Assembly (NCBI GenBank): GCA_021838765.1
Contig: JAKCCY010000028.1
Span: forward strand, 1 to 26,398
Source: Nitrospirota bacterium
GTDB lineage: Bacteria > Nitrospirota_A > Leptospirillia > Leptospirillales > Leptospirillaceae
Direction: 5' to 3'
Length of the DNA: 26,398 bases
The position numbers were made by a program, and so were the translations under genes. Position 1 is the stretch's first letter. Each line of letters begins with the position of its first letter. The notes under the pieces are model-generated. The model saw only the letters and a list, made by a program, of their open reading frames with translations, was not told the DNA's origin and ran no database searches. Shown piece by piece: positions 1 to 7,911 of this stretch.

Positions 1-608
1 TTCAGCGTGTGGAGTTTCTCCCGAACCCGATCCACCGCTTCTCCGGAGAACGACTCTCCATCCGAATCCGTGGAGAGATTCACAATGCCCATATCCACTC
101 CCAGAAACTCCTCCGGAGCTCCGGGGTCGGCATTGGGAACATCGATCACGATATTCAGGAAGAACTTCCCCCTGGAGGTTGTGAGATCCGCCTGGCCGCA
201 CATCATGTTCCGGTCGATCGGCGCGTAATGGCCGAAGACCAGGGGAACGGCGATTCGTCCGTGGATCGTGGCGATGGAAGCGTGGGACAGGGATTTGAAG
301 GAGAGGAGCCGCTTGTCGTATTCCATCGCGGAATATTTCCGGAAGGAATGAAGCGACTCCTTCTCCGGCTTGTAACTGTCGGAGACCTTGGCGATGGCGC
401 GTATGACCATCTGGGAGGTCAGGGAAGGAAACCGCTCCCTGGCCTCGAAATACACCAAATGGTGCAGTTCCACCTGGCGAAAAACTTCCGCCTCGAAGGA
501 CTTTTGGGAGATCCAGTTGCAGGCTTCATTAAACTGCTCCATGGTCGAAAGAAGAGCCCTGGACTGTTCCTTCGTCGTTGTCAGTTTGACTTTAAGCATT
601 TTATTCAT
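1..608 (-). CDS. tnpB: TnpB (IS200/IS605-type RNA-guided nuclease), 5' part, cut by window edge
   Basis: The minus strand is open from the ATG at 608-606 to the left edge, about 202 codons without a stop. The N-terminus MNKMLKVKL, the stretch CNWIS near residue 27, the segment QMVIRAIAKV near residue 74 and the motif GVDMGIVNLSTDSDGE near residues 165-180 are typical of TnpB. The Asp in GVDMG is the first RuvC catalytic Asp. TnpB proteins of these elements are RNA-guided nucleases that help keep the element in the genome. The catalytic Glu, second Asp, zinc ribbon and any omega RNA would lie beyond the edge, so intactness cannot be judged. No tnpA is seen on this side. A second in-frame ATG (599-597) is an alternative start. 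Plus-strand frames across this stretch are shadows. Confidence 0.85.
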   Translation of the reverse strand, partial: MNKMLKVKLTTTKEQSRALLSTMEQFNEACNWISQKSFEAEVFRQVELHHLVYFEARERFPSLTSQMVIRAIAKVSDSYKPEKESLHSFRKYSAMEYDKRLLSFKSLSHASIATIHGRIAVPLVFGHYAPIDRNMMCGQADLTTSRGKFFLNIVIDVPNADPGAPEEFLGVDMGIVNLSTDSDGESFSGEAVDRVREKLHTL

Positions 609-614
609 ATTTAT

Positions 615-643
615 ACTGTATTTAATATTCATTTTGTTGTCAA
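615..643 (-). promoter_or_regulatory. Predicted sigma-70 promoter of tnpB
   Basis: Read on the minus strand, a perfect -35 TTGACA (643-638) is followed after 17 bases by TACAGT (620-615), a 4/6 match to the -10 consensus. Transcription would begin about 7 bases downstream, at or very near the start codon at 608, so the transcript would be nearly leaderless. No Shine-Dalgarno is visible. Confidence 0.45.
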
Positions 644-656
644 CCATCCAACAGAA

Positions 657-719
657 AGGAATATCGCATTCCTCCCATCTCTTGGCTGATTAAACCCTAA
701 GAGAGGGTATCCTGCGATA
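657..719. repeat. Nested short hairpins upstream of tnpB, possible element end
   Basis: Three inverted repeats overlap here. AGGAAT/ATTCCT (657-662 and 668-673) has a 5-base loop. ACCCT/AGGGT (694-698 and 704-708) has a 5-base loop. TATCGCA (662-668) pairs with TGCGATA (713-719) and encloses the second hairpin. IS200/IS605 elements carry subterminal hairpins rather than terminal inverted repeats, so this could be the tnpB-proximal element end. The exact end was not identified. Confidence 0.35.
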
Positions 720-789
720 AACACTGATGAAACCAGGTCAAGTCCTAAAGTTGCTGTAAATTTTCTTCCCGAGACATGGGATTAATGAA

Positions 790-1101
790 TCATTCGATGA
801 CCGAAAGGAGGGTAAGCGTTTTGGGAGGCTCCTGTTTCTTCCGCTCCAAATATTCGGCAAAATACTTCTTCCCCGTGCTCCATTGCTCGAGGAGCTCTGC
901 CAGATGAGCTCCGATCAAACGAATGGCGGAGTCTTCGTTGGGGAAGATGCGGATCATGCGTTCCCGTCTTCGGACCTCCTCGTTCAGCCGCTCATGGGAG
1001 ATCATGCTTCCGAGCCTTACGCGATACTTTCGAGGAAAGGAGAGAATCGTGAGCGATTCCTCGAACCCTCCCTCCAGACAATCCATCGACTTGGGAGCCA
1101 T
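790..1101 (-). pseudogene. IS256-family transposase, C-terminal remnant
   Basis: From the Met codon at 1101-1099 to the TGA at 792-790 the minus strand encodes about 103 residues matching the C-terminal end of IS256/mutator-type transposases. It shows LEGGFEESLTILSFPRK, then a RLNEEVRRRERMIRIFPNE block, then a LAELLEQWSTGKKYF block. The N-terminal and central parts with the DDE catalytic residues are missing. The frame stays open upstream to 1296, but residues encoded above 1101 do not resemble a transposase and run into the tRNA, so the longer reading is not a gene. This is a truncated, non-functional relic. The missing portion is not elsewhere in the window. Confidence 0.8.
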
Positions 1102-1132
1102 TAGTGCCCGAAAAAAGATAACAAGGAACAAA

Positions 1133-1189
1133 ATGGCTACAGCACTATATTTTGGGGTATCTTTATTTGGTGCCCTCTTGGTGCTCTGA
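1133..1189 (+). CDS. Possible 18-residue hydrophobic peptide
   Basis: An ATG at 1133 preceded by AAGGAA (1123-1128, 4 bases away) opens an 18-codon frame, MATALYFGVSLFGALLVL, ending in TGA at 1187-1189. The peptide is uncharged and could form a single short membrane helix. It lies in otherwise empty sequence between the IS256 relic and tRNA-Gly. There is no recognisable family and no clear promoter. Chance occurrence is quite possible. Confidence 0.2.
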   Translation: MATALYFGVSLFGALLVL

Positions 1190-1268
1190 GAATTGAAAAA
1201 TGGGATAAAAAGGGATGCAGAACGATTCTTTTTTTGGGCTGTGGACGGTAGTCCATGAGGAGAAAGAT

Positions 1269-1343
1269 TGGAGCGGGATATGGGATTCGAACCCACGACC
1301 TTCAGCTTGGGAAGCTGACACTCTACCGCTGAGTTAATCCCGC
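1269..1343 (-). tRNA. tRNA-Gly (anticodon CCC), CCA encoded
   Basis: Read on the minus strand, the gene folds as a full cloverleaf. The 7-bp acceptor stem is GCGGGAT/ATCCCGC. The D arm is ACTC/GAGT around AGCGGTA, and the anticodon stem is TCAGC/GCTGA with loop TTCCCAA. The variable region is AGGTC, and the T arm is GTGGG-TTCGAAT-CCCAT. The anticodon at loop positions 34-36 is CCC, reading the glycine codon GGG. Discriminator T (1272) is followed by genomic CCA (1271-1269). The first ten bases overlap the end of the upstream thiS-like reading frame, whose stop lies at 1336-1334. No intrinsic terminator follows it. Confidence 0.95.
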
Positions 1344-1636
1344 TCAGGATGTCCTGAATTATTTATCACGAGTTGATGGTCAATGTAAACAGAAGGTTCT
1401 CCTTCGATCAAATTCATGCAGGAGCTGCCTCCTCCAACAAACCCAATAATCTCGATCCTGTCTCCTTCATTCACCTCGGTCTTATCCCAATCCTCTTTTT
1501 GCAGGATCGAGAGATTCAGCTCGACAACGACCTGACGGTCAGAAAGACCCAGCTCTTTTAACAGTCCGGAAATCTTGGTTCCGGGAGAAAAAGGGCAGGA
1601 CTCGCCATTAACATAGACATGCGCACCATCGCTCAT
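1334..1636 (-). CDS. thiS: ThiS/MoaD-like sulfur carrier with C-terminal tail past Gly-Gly
   Basis: The core (about 70 residues) is a beta-grasp sulfur carrier: VYVNGE at the start, LLKELGL in the helix, VVVELN, then NEGDRIEIIGFVGGG. In ThiS the terminal Gly-Gly is adenylated and converted to a thiocarboxylate for thiazole synthesis. Here the frame does not stop: about 30 more residues follow (SSCMNLIEG...GHPERD), ending in a TAA inside tRNA-Gly. Maturation would need tail removal, or the tail reflects loss of the original stop. I chose the ATG at 1636 because AGGAGG lies 10 bases upstream; the frame is open to an ATG at 1699 but without such a site. No thiG or thiF is adjacent. Sure of the family; unsure that it works in thiamine synthesis rather than another sulfur pathway. 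Confidence 0.8.
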   Translation of the reverse strand: MSDGAHVYVNGESCPFSPGTKISGLLKELGLSDRQVVVELNLSILQKEDWDKTEVNEGDRIEIIGFVGGGSSCMNLIEGEPSVYIDHQLVINNSGHPERD

Positions 1637-1727
1637 AAAAAGACGTCCTCCTGAAGTTAAAAGAAAGCCACTGGAATGATCCAAAGATTTTGTTGCCATA
1701 ATCCGCTACAATGGATCCTAACGGAAT

Positions 1728-2741
1728 TTGAGTTCCACGGTCAAAGGGCTAAAATTGAAGCAGCTATTCTTCTCACAACTCCCCAGAGCGCTCTTTGCGA
1801 CAAAGCTTCTCTTTGTCACGGGGGCTTCGTACCTTCTGGCCGACGGAGTGGACCAGGCTGTCAAAAACAGCATCGTTCCACCAATGAGAATTCAGGATGA
1901 AAGCCGATCCGGCAGCATTGACTCTTTCCATGCCCCAACGGCTTCAGAGCTGGGAATTATTGCTTCCAGAAATCCATTCAGCCCCGATCTTCGAGGAAAA
2001 AGCTACGCAAACATCCTTTCTGATCTCTATCCGGACTCGGCATCGAAGTCAGATGCTGCCCCCAGAGATGCCGAGGTTGTGGCAGTAGGAAACTGGATGA
2101 ACGGAAAAGTTCCGATTCTCACGCCAAAACTGATCAAACTAAGGCTTGTCGGTACAGTTTTGGCAGGAAAGGTAACATCAGGCGCAGTCATCGACTCCCT
2201 GGATCCGGAGAAGCAAAAGTTCTATCGGGTACACGATGTCATCATTCCAGGGAAAATAACGCTCGTTGCCGTTCGGAAAGAATATGTCGTCTTGCAAGTC
2301 GGAAAAGGGTTCGGAATTTTAAAAGCCCACTATGACCAGGAGGATGATGCCGGTCAGGCACTGCCGGAGAATGGGCCATTACCCGTTAGCGCGCATGGGA
2401 TTCACAAGATTGACGCCACTCACTGGCTCGTTGAGGCCAGGGCAATCCAGTTTGCAACAAAAAATTTAAGTTCCCTGCTTTTGCAGGCCAGGGCGGTACC
2501 AGACTTCACAGGAGGCCACCCCGACGGCTTCCGTATGGTCAGCATACAACAGGGAAGCCTTTTCCAGGAACTGGGCCTCTCACAAGGAGATGTCATACGC
2601 TCAATCAACGGTCTTTCCATGAATGATCCTCAAAATTTCATGAAAGCACTGTCAACTCTTCAGAGCGCAACCAATGTCCAGATCAATCTGTTGAGGAATG
2701 GGGCACCCCAGACGTTTGACTACCAGATACAGGCGGAATGA
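1728..2741 (+). CDS. gspC: Type II secretion protein C (inner-membrane clamp, PDZ)
   Basis: GspC links the inner-membrane platform to the secretin. The sequence shows a short cytoplasmic N-terminus, one membrane segment at about residues 21-39, a Pro/Ser-rich periplasmic linker, an HR-like region at about 135-205 (KLRLVGTVLAG...) and a C-terminal PDZ domain at about 255-335 (LGLSQGDVIRSINGL). The length of 337 residues is close to the usual 270-320. No ATG precedes the membrane segment. The start is TTG at 1728, or more plausibly TTG at 1755, which has AAAGGG (1743-1748) six bases upstream. It is the first gene of the gsp operon, divergent from thiS. The stop overlaps a possible gspD ATG (ATGA). 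Confidence 0.85.
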   Translation: MSSTVKGLKLKQLFFSQLPRALFATKLLFVTGASYLLADGVDQAVKNSIVPPMRIQDESRSGSIDSFHAPTASELGIIASRNPFSPDLRGKSYANILSDLYPDSASKSDAAPRDAEVVAVGNWMNGKVPILTPKLIKLRLVGTVLAGKVTSGAVIDSLDPEKQKFYRVHDVIIPGKITLVAVRKEYVVLQVGKGFGILKAHYDQEDDAGQALPENGPLPVSAHGIHKIDATHWLVEARAIQFATKNLSSLLLQARAVPDFTGGHPDGFRMVSIQQGSLFQELGLSQGDVIRSINGLSMNDPQNFMKALSTLQSATNVQINLLRNGAPQTFDYQIQAE

Positions 2742-2770
2742 TCAATTCCTCAGCTGATAAGGGATTAAAA

Positions 2771-4453
2771 ATGCACCTTTCCATACGACAGAAAAAATGG
2801 TCAAAGATTACGACATTCCTTTTTCTTATCGCTTTTCTTTCTGACGGAAGCCGTCTTCATGCCTCGACCACTCCCCCTCCCGGAAAAGGACTGACTCCCC
2901 AAGAGTCTCCCGGTCAGACAAAAGATCCACTGATCATCAAGCCATCAACCGAACCGCCTCTTGATCCGGAAAACTCCGTTTCCCTCAATTTCAGGAATGT
3001 CGACATATCTGTTCTTGTCCGGTTCATGAGCAACCTCATGAACAAAAACATCGTCATGGACGAGCGGGTCAAAGGAAAGATCTCGATTCTCTCACCGAAC
3101 AGGATCAGCATTGACCGGGCATTCCAGATTTTCAAGCAGTCTCTCCGGATGAAAGGCTTCGAGGCTGTTACAAAAAAAGGCATGATTTTTATCGTTCCCG
3201 CAAACCAGGCCCCCCAGGACAGGGAGCTCTTTCTATTTACCCTGGAAAACACCAGTGCCAAGTCCATCGCAAAAACGATCAACAGCATACTGGCAAAAGG
3301 CTTTCAGCCACCTCCCGCCGGATCGGTCTCATCTGGCGGACTCATCGGAATGGTTCAGATCGTTCCGGACAGCCCCTCAAACAGCCTGATCATCTCAGCA
3401 ACGCCCCATGACTACCATCTGATCAAGGACTTGCTGAGAAATCTCGACCATCCTCCTGGAGAAGTCTACGTCAAGGCCTCTCTCATCGAGATTTCCACGG
3501 ATAAGCTCCAGAACATCCAGGTCAATCTTCTCGGAGCCGTTACAGGAGCAAATGGTTCCGGAGTGGTCGGCGGAACAAACTATGGAATGGTCGGAGGCAC
3601 AGTCAACGGAGCGGTGGGAAACAGTCTGACGGGAACAACAGGGACAACCACTGCAAGCGGCGCCGCCGGAGCGGCATCCTATCTCTCGGGACTCACAGGA
3701 CTTGTTGCCGGAGTCCTGACTGGTGGAACATTTACTTACGGAGGAGTCAGCTATCCCTCCATCGGATCACTCCTCAACGCACTTCAGACCGATACCGACG
3801 TCAGGACACTTTCCACCCCGGAGATTCTGGCGACCGACTCACAGAAGGCCAAAATTACGGTTGGTGAGGATGTTCCATTCATAACGGGACAGAGCCAGAC
3901 CGTCGGCGGCAACGTCATGACAATGATCCAGCGCCAGAATGTCGGAATCACTCTTGAAATCACCCCCCATATCCTTGCCCACAACCGGGTCCGTCTCCAG
4001 CTGAAACAGACCATATCGGCCCTTACCAATGCTTCCCAGCTGATTGGAACGATCGCTGTCGGCCCAACAACCACAAAGAGGGCCACCACCACCACACTGA
4101 CCATCGCATCGGGACAGACCATTGTGATTGGCGGTCTTATTTCATCTGTCGTGACCAAGAACAAATCGACCATCCCCTGGCTTGGAAACATCCCGGTTCT
4201 TGGATACCTGTTCTCAAATACGACCAATGAAAAACAGAGGGACGATCTCCTGATCTTCCTGACACCCTATGTCATCAAGTCAAACTACTCCTACGCCAAG
4301 ATCGATCTCGGCGCACCCTCGATCCTGAAACGCTATTCACGACACCAGCACCTGATCGAGACATTGACTCCAAAGATAAAACCTGGAACCGTCTCCGACG
4401 ATACCTTTCTGGAAACAGTGAACCTTCCAGGAGAAAAAGGAACTCCGGAGTGA
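2771..4453 (+). CDS. gspD: Type II secretion secretin
   Basis: GspD forms the outer-membrane channel. A signal peptide of basic residues followed by TTFLFLIAFLSDG opens the protein. Next come a Pro-rich linker, an N0 domain (about 70-141) and one secretin_N domain (about 150-229). The beta-barrel secretin domain holds the family signature IPWLGNIPVLGYLF at 468-481. A Gly/Thr-rich insertion occupies about 254-334. At about 560 residues it is shorter than typical 650-residue GspD, and I find only one secretin_N repeat where three are usual. I chose the ATG at 2771 because AAGGGA lies six bases upstream and it begins the signal peptide cleanly; the ATG at 2738 overlapping the gspC stop is the alternative. 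Confidence 0.92.
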   Translation: MHLSIRQKKWSKITTFLFLIAFLSDGSRLHASTTPPPGKGLTPQESPGQTKDPLIIKPSTEPPLDPENSVSLNFRNVDISVLVRFMSNLMNKNIVMDERVKGKISILSPNRISIDRAFQIFKQSLRMKGFEAVTKKGMIFIVPANQAPQDRELFLFTLENTSAKSIAKTINSILAKGFQPPPAGSVSSGGLIGMVQIVPDSPSNSLIISATPHDYHLIKDLLRNLDHPPGEVYVKASLIEISTDKLQNIQVNLLGAVTGANGSGVVGGTNYGMVGGTVNGAVGNSLTGTTGTTTASGAAGAASYLSGLTGLVAGVLTGGTFTYGGVSYPSIGSLLNALQTDTDVRTLSTPEILATDSQKAKITVGEDVPFITGQSQTVGGNVMTMIQRQNVGITLEITPHILAHNRVRLQLKQTISALTNASQLIGTIAVGPTTTKRATTTTLTIASGQTIVIGGLISSVVTKNKSTIPWLGNIPVLGYLFSNTTNEKQRDDLLIFLTPYVIKSNYSYAKIDLGAPSILKRYSRHQHLIETLTPKIKPGTVSDDTFLETVNLPGEKGTPE

Positions 4454-4459
4454 CTCAAG

Positions 4460-6175
4460 ATGCCAGTGGATAACCTAAAAAAACACATTCTTTCTCTCAT
4501 GTCACCACCGGATGAGGTTGACTCTTCAGGTGCCCAGCCCCCTTTGCCCGAACTGTTGGGGGCAAATGGGGAGAGCCCTGATGAATTGTGGAAAAAATGG
4601 GCCAACCTGCAGAACTATCCCTACCTGACCGATTTCAGCCTGGATTTCATAGAACCAGAACTTCTGGCCAGACTTCCCATCGGATTTCTCAAACATCATC
4701 TCCTGTTGCCAACACACCACAGTGACCAGAAGAAAGCGATCCAGCTGATCCTCGGATCCCCCAAAAGCTTTTTTGCGATGGAAACAGTGAGAACCATCCT
4801 GGGAGAAAGAGACCGGGATATCCGTTTTGACCTGGCCTTCATGCCACCGCCAAAACTACTGACACTGATCAACAATGCCTATGAGAGGTATACACAGAGC
4901 CAGACATCAGAAGTTTTATCGGGGGTCTCGACGGAAACGGAAGAAATGAAAGATCTGTCATCCATCCAGGAAACAATCGATCTTCTCGATGCCAGGGATG
5001 ATGCCCCAATGATCCGGCTGGCAAACTCCATCCTGGCCCAGTCTATTCGACAGAAAGCCTCTGACATCCACATAGAGCCATTTGAGAAGGACCTCATGGT
5101 TCGCTACCGCGTCGACGGGGTCCTTTTCAACGTGCTGTCCATTCCCCAAAAGATTCAGGCAGGACTGATATCCCGATTCAAACTGATGGCCAATCTGAAC
5201 ATCGCAGAAAAAAGACTTCCCCAGGACGGCAGGATTCGAATCAAGACTGGTGGACGGGATATCGACATCCGGGTCTCGACACTCCCCGTCAGGCATGGAG
5301 AACGGGTCGTCCTTCGTATTCTGGAGCAGGGCACACTGCTTCTGCCCCTTTCGTCAATCGGCTTTGATGAGCACGACCTTTCGACACTGGCCGGGCTCAT
5401 TCGACTGACACACGGGATCATTCTCGTAACAGGTCCGACGGGAGCAGGAAAAACAACCACACTCTATGCCATTCTCAATACGATCAACAGCCCCGACAAG
5501 AATATCATCACCATCGAAGATCCTGTTGAATATCAGCTTCAGGGTATTGGACAGATACAGGTCAACTCCAAGATCCAGCTCACCTTTGCCACCGGACTCA
5601 GGTCAATACTCCGGCAGGATCCTGATGTCATCCTGATCGGAGAAATCAGGGACGGAGAAACGGCTGAAATCGCAATCCAGGCATCTTTGACGGGACACCT
5701 CGTTTTTTCAACGCTTCATACCAATGACGCGCCCTCAGCCATTACCAGACTGATCGACATGGGCACAGAACCTTTCCTGATCTCAACGAGCGTGAAGGCG
5801 GTCATCGCCCAGCGCCTGGTCAGAAAGATCTGCCCCGATTGCAGGGAAAACTATCTTCCCGACGAAATAGAGCTTCAACGTATCGGGATCACCGCTTCTG
5901 AGCTGCCTCCGGAGGGACTCTTCCGAGGAAAGGGATGCGCCCGCTGCATGGATACCGGCTATCGGGGCAGGCAGGGCATCTACGAACTTCTGATCATCGA
6001 CCCGGAAATCGCCCAGCTGATCAACATCAAAACCGACACGGCCACCATCAGAAACCGGGCCAAAGAAAAGGGAATGACCACGCTTCTCGAAGATGGAAGA
6101 CGAAAAATCCTTTTGGGCATTACAACGACCGAAGAGGTCCTGCGAGTTGCAATGTCAGAGGTTTCGATCGAGTAG
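4460..6175 (+). CDS. gspE: Type II secretion ATPase
   Basis: This is the cytoplasmic hexameric ATPase that powers pseudopilus assembly. Visible motifs are Walker A GPTGAGKT (325-332), the Asp box TIEDPVEY (351-358), Walker B DPDVILIGEIRD (387-398) and the His box GHLVFSTLHTN (412-422). The CM zinc domain has two CxxC pairs (C458/C461 and C493/C496), which distinguishes GspE from many retraction ATPases. The N-terminal 150 residues form the GspL-binding region and are less conserved. The length of 571 is normal for GspE with both N1 and N2 subdomains. The ATG at 4460 starts six bases after the gspD stop, so the genes are translationally close. Confidence 0.95.
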   Translation: MPVDNLKKHILSLMSPPDEVDSSGAQPPLPELLGANGESPDELWKKWANLQNYPYLTDFSLDFIEPELLARLPIGFLKHHLLLPTHHSDQKKAIQLILGSPKSFFAMETVRTILGERDRDIRFDLAFMPPPKLLTLINNAYERYTQSQTSEVLSGVSTETEEMKDLSSIQETIDLLDARDDAPMIRLANSILAQSIRQKASDIHIEPFEKDLMVRYRVDGVLFNVLSIPQKIQAGLISRFKLMANLNIAEKRLPQDGRIRIKTGGRDIDIRVSTLPVRHGERVVLRILEQGTLLLPLSSIGFDEHDLSTLAGLIRLTHGIILVTGPTGAGKTTTLYAILNTINSPDKNIITIEDPVEYQLQGIGQIQVNSKIQLTFATGLRSILRQDPDVILIGEIRDGETAEIAIQASLTGHLVFSTLHTNDAPSAITRLIDMGTEPFLISTSVKAVIAQRLVRKICPDCRENYLPDEIELQRIGITASELPPEGLFRGKGCARCMDTGYRGRQGIYELLIIDPEIAQLINIKTDTATIRNRAKEKGMTTLLEDGRRKILLGITTTEEVLRVAMSEVSIE

Positions 6176-6210
6176 CCATGAAGACATCCATCAAACACCG
6201 ATGACATACG

Positions 6211-7410
6211 ATGCCCATTTTTGCCTATGAAGGGGTAACACCTTCAGGAAAACGATCCACAGGATTGATCGATGCGGACAGCTCTCGCCATGCCCGCCAG
6301 AAACTCCGTTCCCAGGGCATAACAGCTCTCAGGATCTCGCCCCAGGAAGCTGGAAAAACGTCCAAAGAAACCGGCAGAACCAATGTCAGGGCGAAAGAGC
6401 TGACCGCATTTACAAGGCAGCTTGCAACACTTATCGGGGCAGGAATTCCTATCGTGGATGCCCTTGCCGCAATTCTTGACCAGGGGATGGAAGGCAGGCT
6501 CCAGGAAATCATCGCTTCCGTGAGGGAAGATGTAAAAGGCGGAAGCTCCCTTAATGGCGCTCTTGAAAAGTATCAAAAGGTTTTCTCCCCTATTTTCGTC
6601 AACATGATCCGTGCAGGAGAGGAATCAGGGACACTTGAGATCATGCTTGACCGGATTGCTGATTTTCAGGAAAAAAGCCAGGAAACCAGACGAAAGGTTC
6701 TCGGGAGTCTTTTTTATCCGATTATTCTCATGTGTGTCGGGATCCTGATGGTCCTTTTTCTCCTCACCGTTGTCATGCCAAGGATTACCAGTATTTTTGA
6801 AGGACTGAAAGCAACCCTCCCCCTCCCGACCCGCATTCTGCTGGCCGTTTCTGGCACTCTCAGGGAGCATGCCCTTCTGTTCATTGCGGCAACAATGCTT
6901 TTGATACTGTCTGGAATCCGTCTTGCCAGGACGCAAAGAAGATATCTTGATGAAATCATTCTCAAAATACCCCGTGTTGGGCCATTGATTATTTCCGACC
7001 AGGTCGCCCGTTTTTCAAGAACGATGTCGGTCCTGCTCAAAGGAGGCGTTTCCCTTCAAAGGGCTCTTGAAATCGCTGAAACAGTCGTGACCAACCAGAT
7101 CTTGAAGGAGGCTGTCTCCCGGGCAAGAGAGCTCGTCAGGAACGGAGAGTCCCTGGGAGGAAGCCTTCGCCAATCCCCTTACTTCCCGAGGCTTGCAGTC
7201 GCAATGATCCAGACCGGAGAACGCTCGGGGCAGCTCGAAGAGCTCCTGATGAAAACAGCCCAGGGATATGAGTCTGAGGTCGGACAGATTGTTGCAACCA
7301 TTACTTCAATCGTCGAGCCACTCATGATACTATTAATCGGATCCATGGTCCTTTTCATGGTTCTTTCAGTTTTGCTCCCCATTTTTGAAATGAGTCAGGC
7401 TGTCCAGTAG
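6211..7410 (+). CDS. gspF: Type II secretion inner-membrane platform protein
   Basis: GspF is the polytopic platform protein that contacts the ATPase. The protein has the family opening MPIFAYEGVTPSGKRSTG, two homologous cytoplasmic T2SF domains (about 66-165 and 268-365) and membrane segments at about 168-190, 216-236 and 366-391. The second-repeat motifs LLKGGVSLQRALE and MIQTGERSGQLEELL are characteristic, and the length of 399 is standard. It begins 35 bases after the gspE stop with no strong ribosome binding site visible. Homologous PilC of type IV pili is excluded by the gsp context. Confidence 0.95.
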   Translation: MPIFAYEGVTPSGKRSTGLIDADSSRHARQKLRSQGITALRISPQEAGKTSKETGRTNVRAKELTAFTRQLATLIGAGIPIVDALAAILDQGMEGRLQEIIASVREDVKGGSSLNGALEKYQKVFSPIFVNMIRAGEESGTLEIMLDRIADFQEKSQETRRKVLGSLFYPIILMCVGILMVLFLLTVVMPRITSIFEGLKATLPLPTRILLAVSGTLREHALLFIAATMLLILSGIRLARTQRRYLDEIILKIPRVGPLIISDQVARFSRTMSVLLKGGVSLQRALEIAETVVTNQILKEAVSRARELVRNGESLGGSLRQSPYFPRLAVAMIQTGERSGQLEELLMKTAQGYESEVGQIVATITSIVEPLMILLIGSMVLFMVLSVLLPIFEMSQAVQ

Positions 7411-7452
7411 CAAATAACGGTGCCTGCTAAAGATCGACAAGAGGAAAAGCGA

Positions 7453-7911
7453 ATGTCTGGCCTTACCAAGAAGAGAAAAAGCCTTTTTTCGGACTCCGGA
7501 TTCACATTGATCGAGATCATGGTGGTCATCTTCATCATTGCCTTGCTTGCGGCGCTTGTCGTGCCCAAAATCATCGGTCGGACCGAAGAAGCCAAAAGGG
7601 TTGCGGCCAAAGCCCAGATCAGGGAGATAGAAAATGCCTTGAGCCTTTACCATCTTGACAACGGAACCTATCCTTCGACAGAACAGACCCTTGATGCACT
7701 GATCAAAAAACCATCAACACCTCCCATCCCGACCAATTACAAAGCGGGAGGGTATATCTCAAAAATACCAAAGGATCCCTGGGGCCGGCCCTATATCTAC
7801 CTTTCTCCCGGGAATCATGGGGACTTTGACCTTTACTCCTATGGAGCGGACGGTGCCAAGGGCGGCAAGGGAAACAATGCCGACATCGAATCCTGGGCGC
7901 TTGAAAACTGA
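7453..7911 (+). CDS. gspG: Type II secretion major pseudopilin
   Basis: GspG polymerises into the periplasmic pseudopilus. A short basic leader ends at SDSG, followed by FTLIEIMVVIFIIALLAALV. Prepilin peptidase would cut after Gly16, leaving Phe+1 and the essential Glu+5. The C-terminal region carries the pseudopilin block DPWGRPYIYLSPG and a Gly/Asp-rich end (YGADGAKGGKGNNADI) that matches the calcium-binding loop of GspG. I chose the ATG at 7453 because GAGGA (7441-7445) lies seven bases upstream; a GTG at 7420 in frame lacks this. The prepilin peptidase gene gspO is not in the window. The stop overlaps the gspN start by one base (TGATG). Confidence 0.95.
   Translation: MSGLTKKRKSLFSDSGFTLIEIMVVIFIIALLAALVVPKIIGRTEEAKRVAAKAQIREIENALSLYHLDNGTYPSTEQTLDALIKKPSTPPIPTNYKAGGYISKIPKDPWGRPYIYLSPGNHGDFDLYSYGADGAKGGKGNNADIESWALEN

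Noticed and set aside
9..689. 226-codon open frame on the plus strand
   Set aside because: It lies antisense to the clear TnpB frame on the minus strand and its product has no recognisable motif.
1242..1255. TGGAC/GTCCA hairpin as a terminator for tRNA-Gly
   Set aside because: On the tRNA's strand the hairpin is followed by an A run, not T's, so it does not fit an intrinsic terminator.
1102..1296. N-terminal extension of the IS256 relic frame to an ATG at 1296
   Set aside because: The extra residues do not resemble a transposase and the start lies within the tRNA-Gly gene.
1637..1727. Promoters for the divergent thiS and gspC genes
   Set aside because: A TACAAT hexamer at 1707-1712 is present, but no acceptable -35 lies at the right distance, so no promoter was called.
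7420..7452. GTG start for gspG at 7420
   Set aside because: The ATG at 7453 has a GAGGA site at the right distance and gives a normal short prepilin leader.
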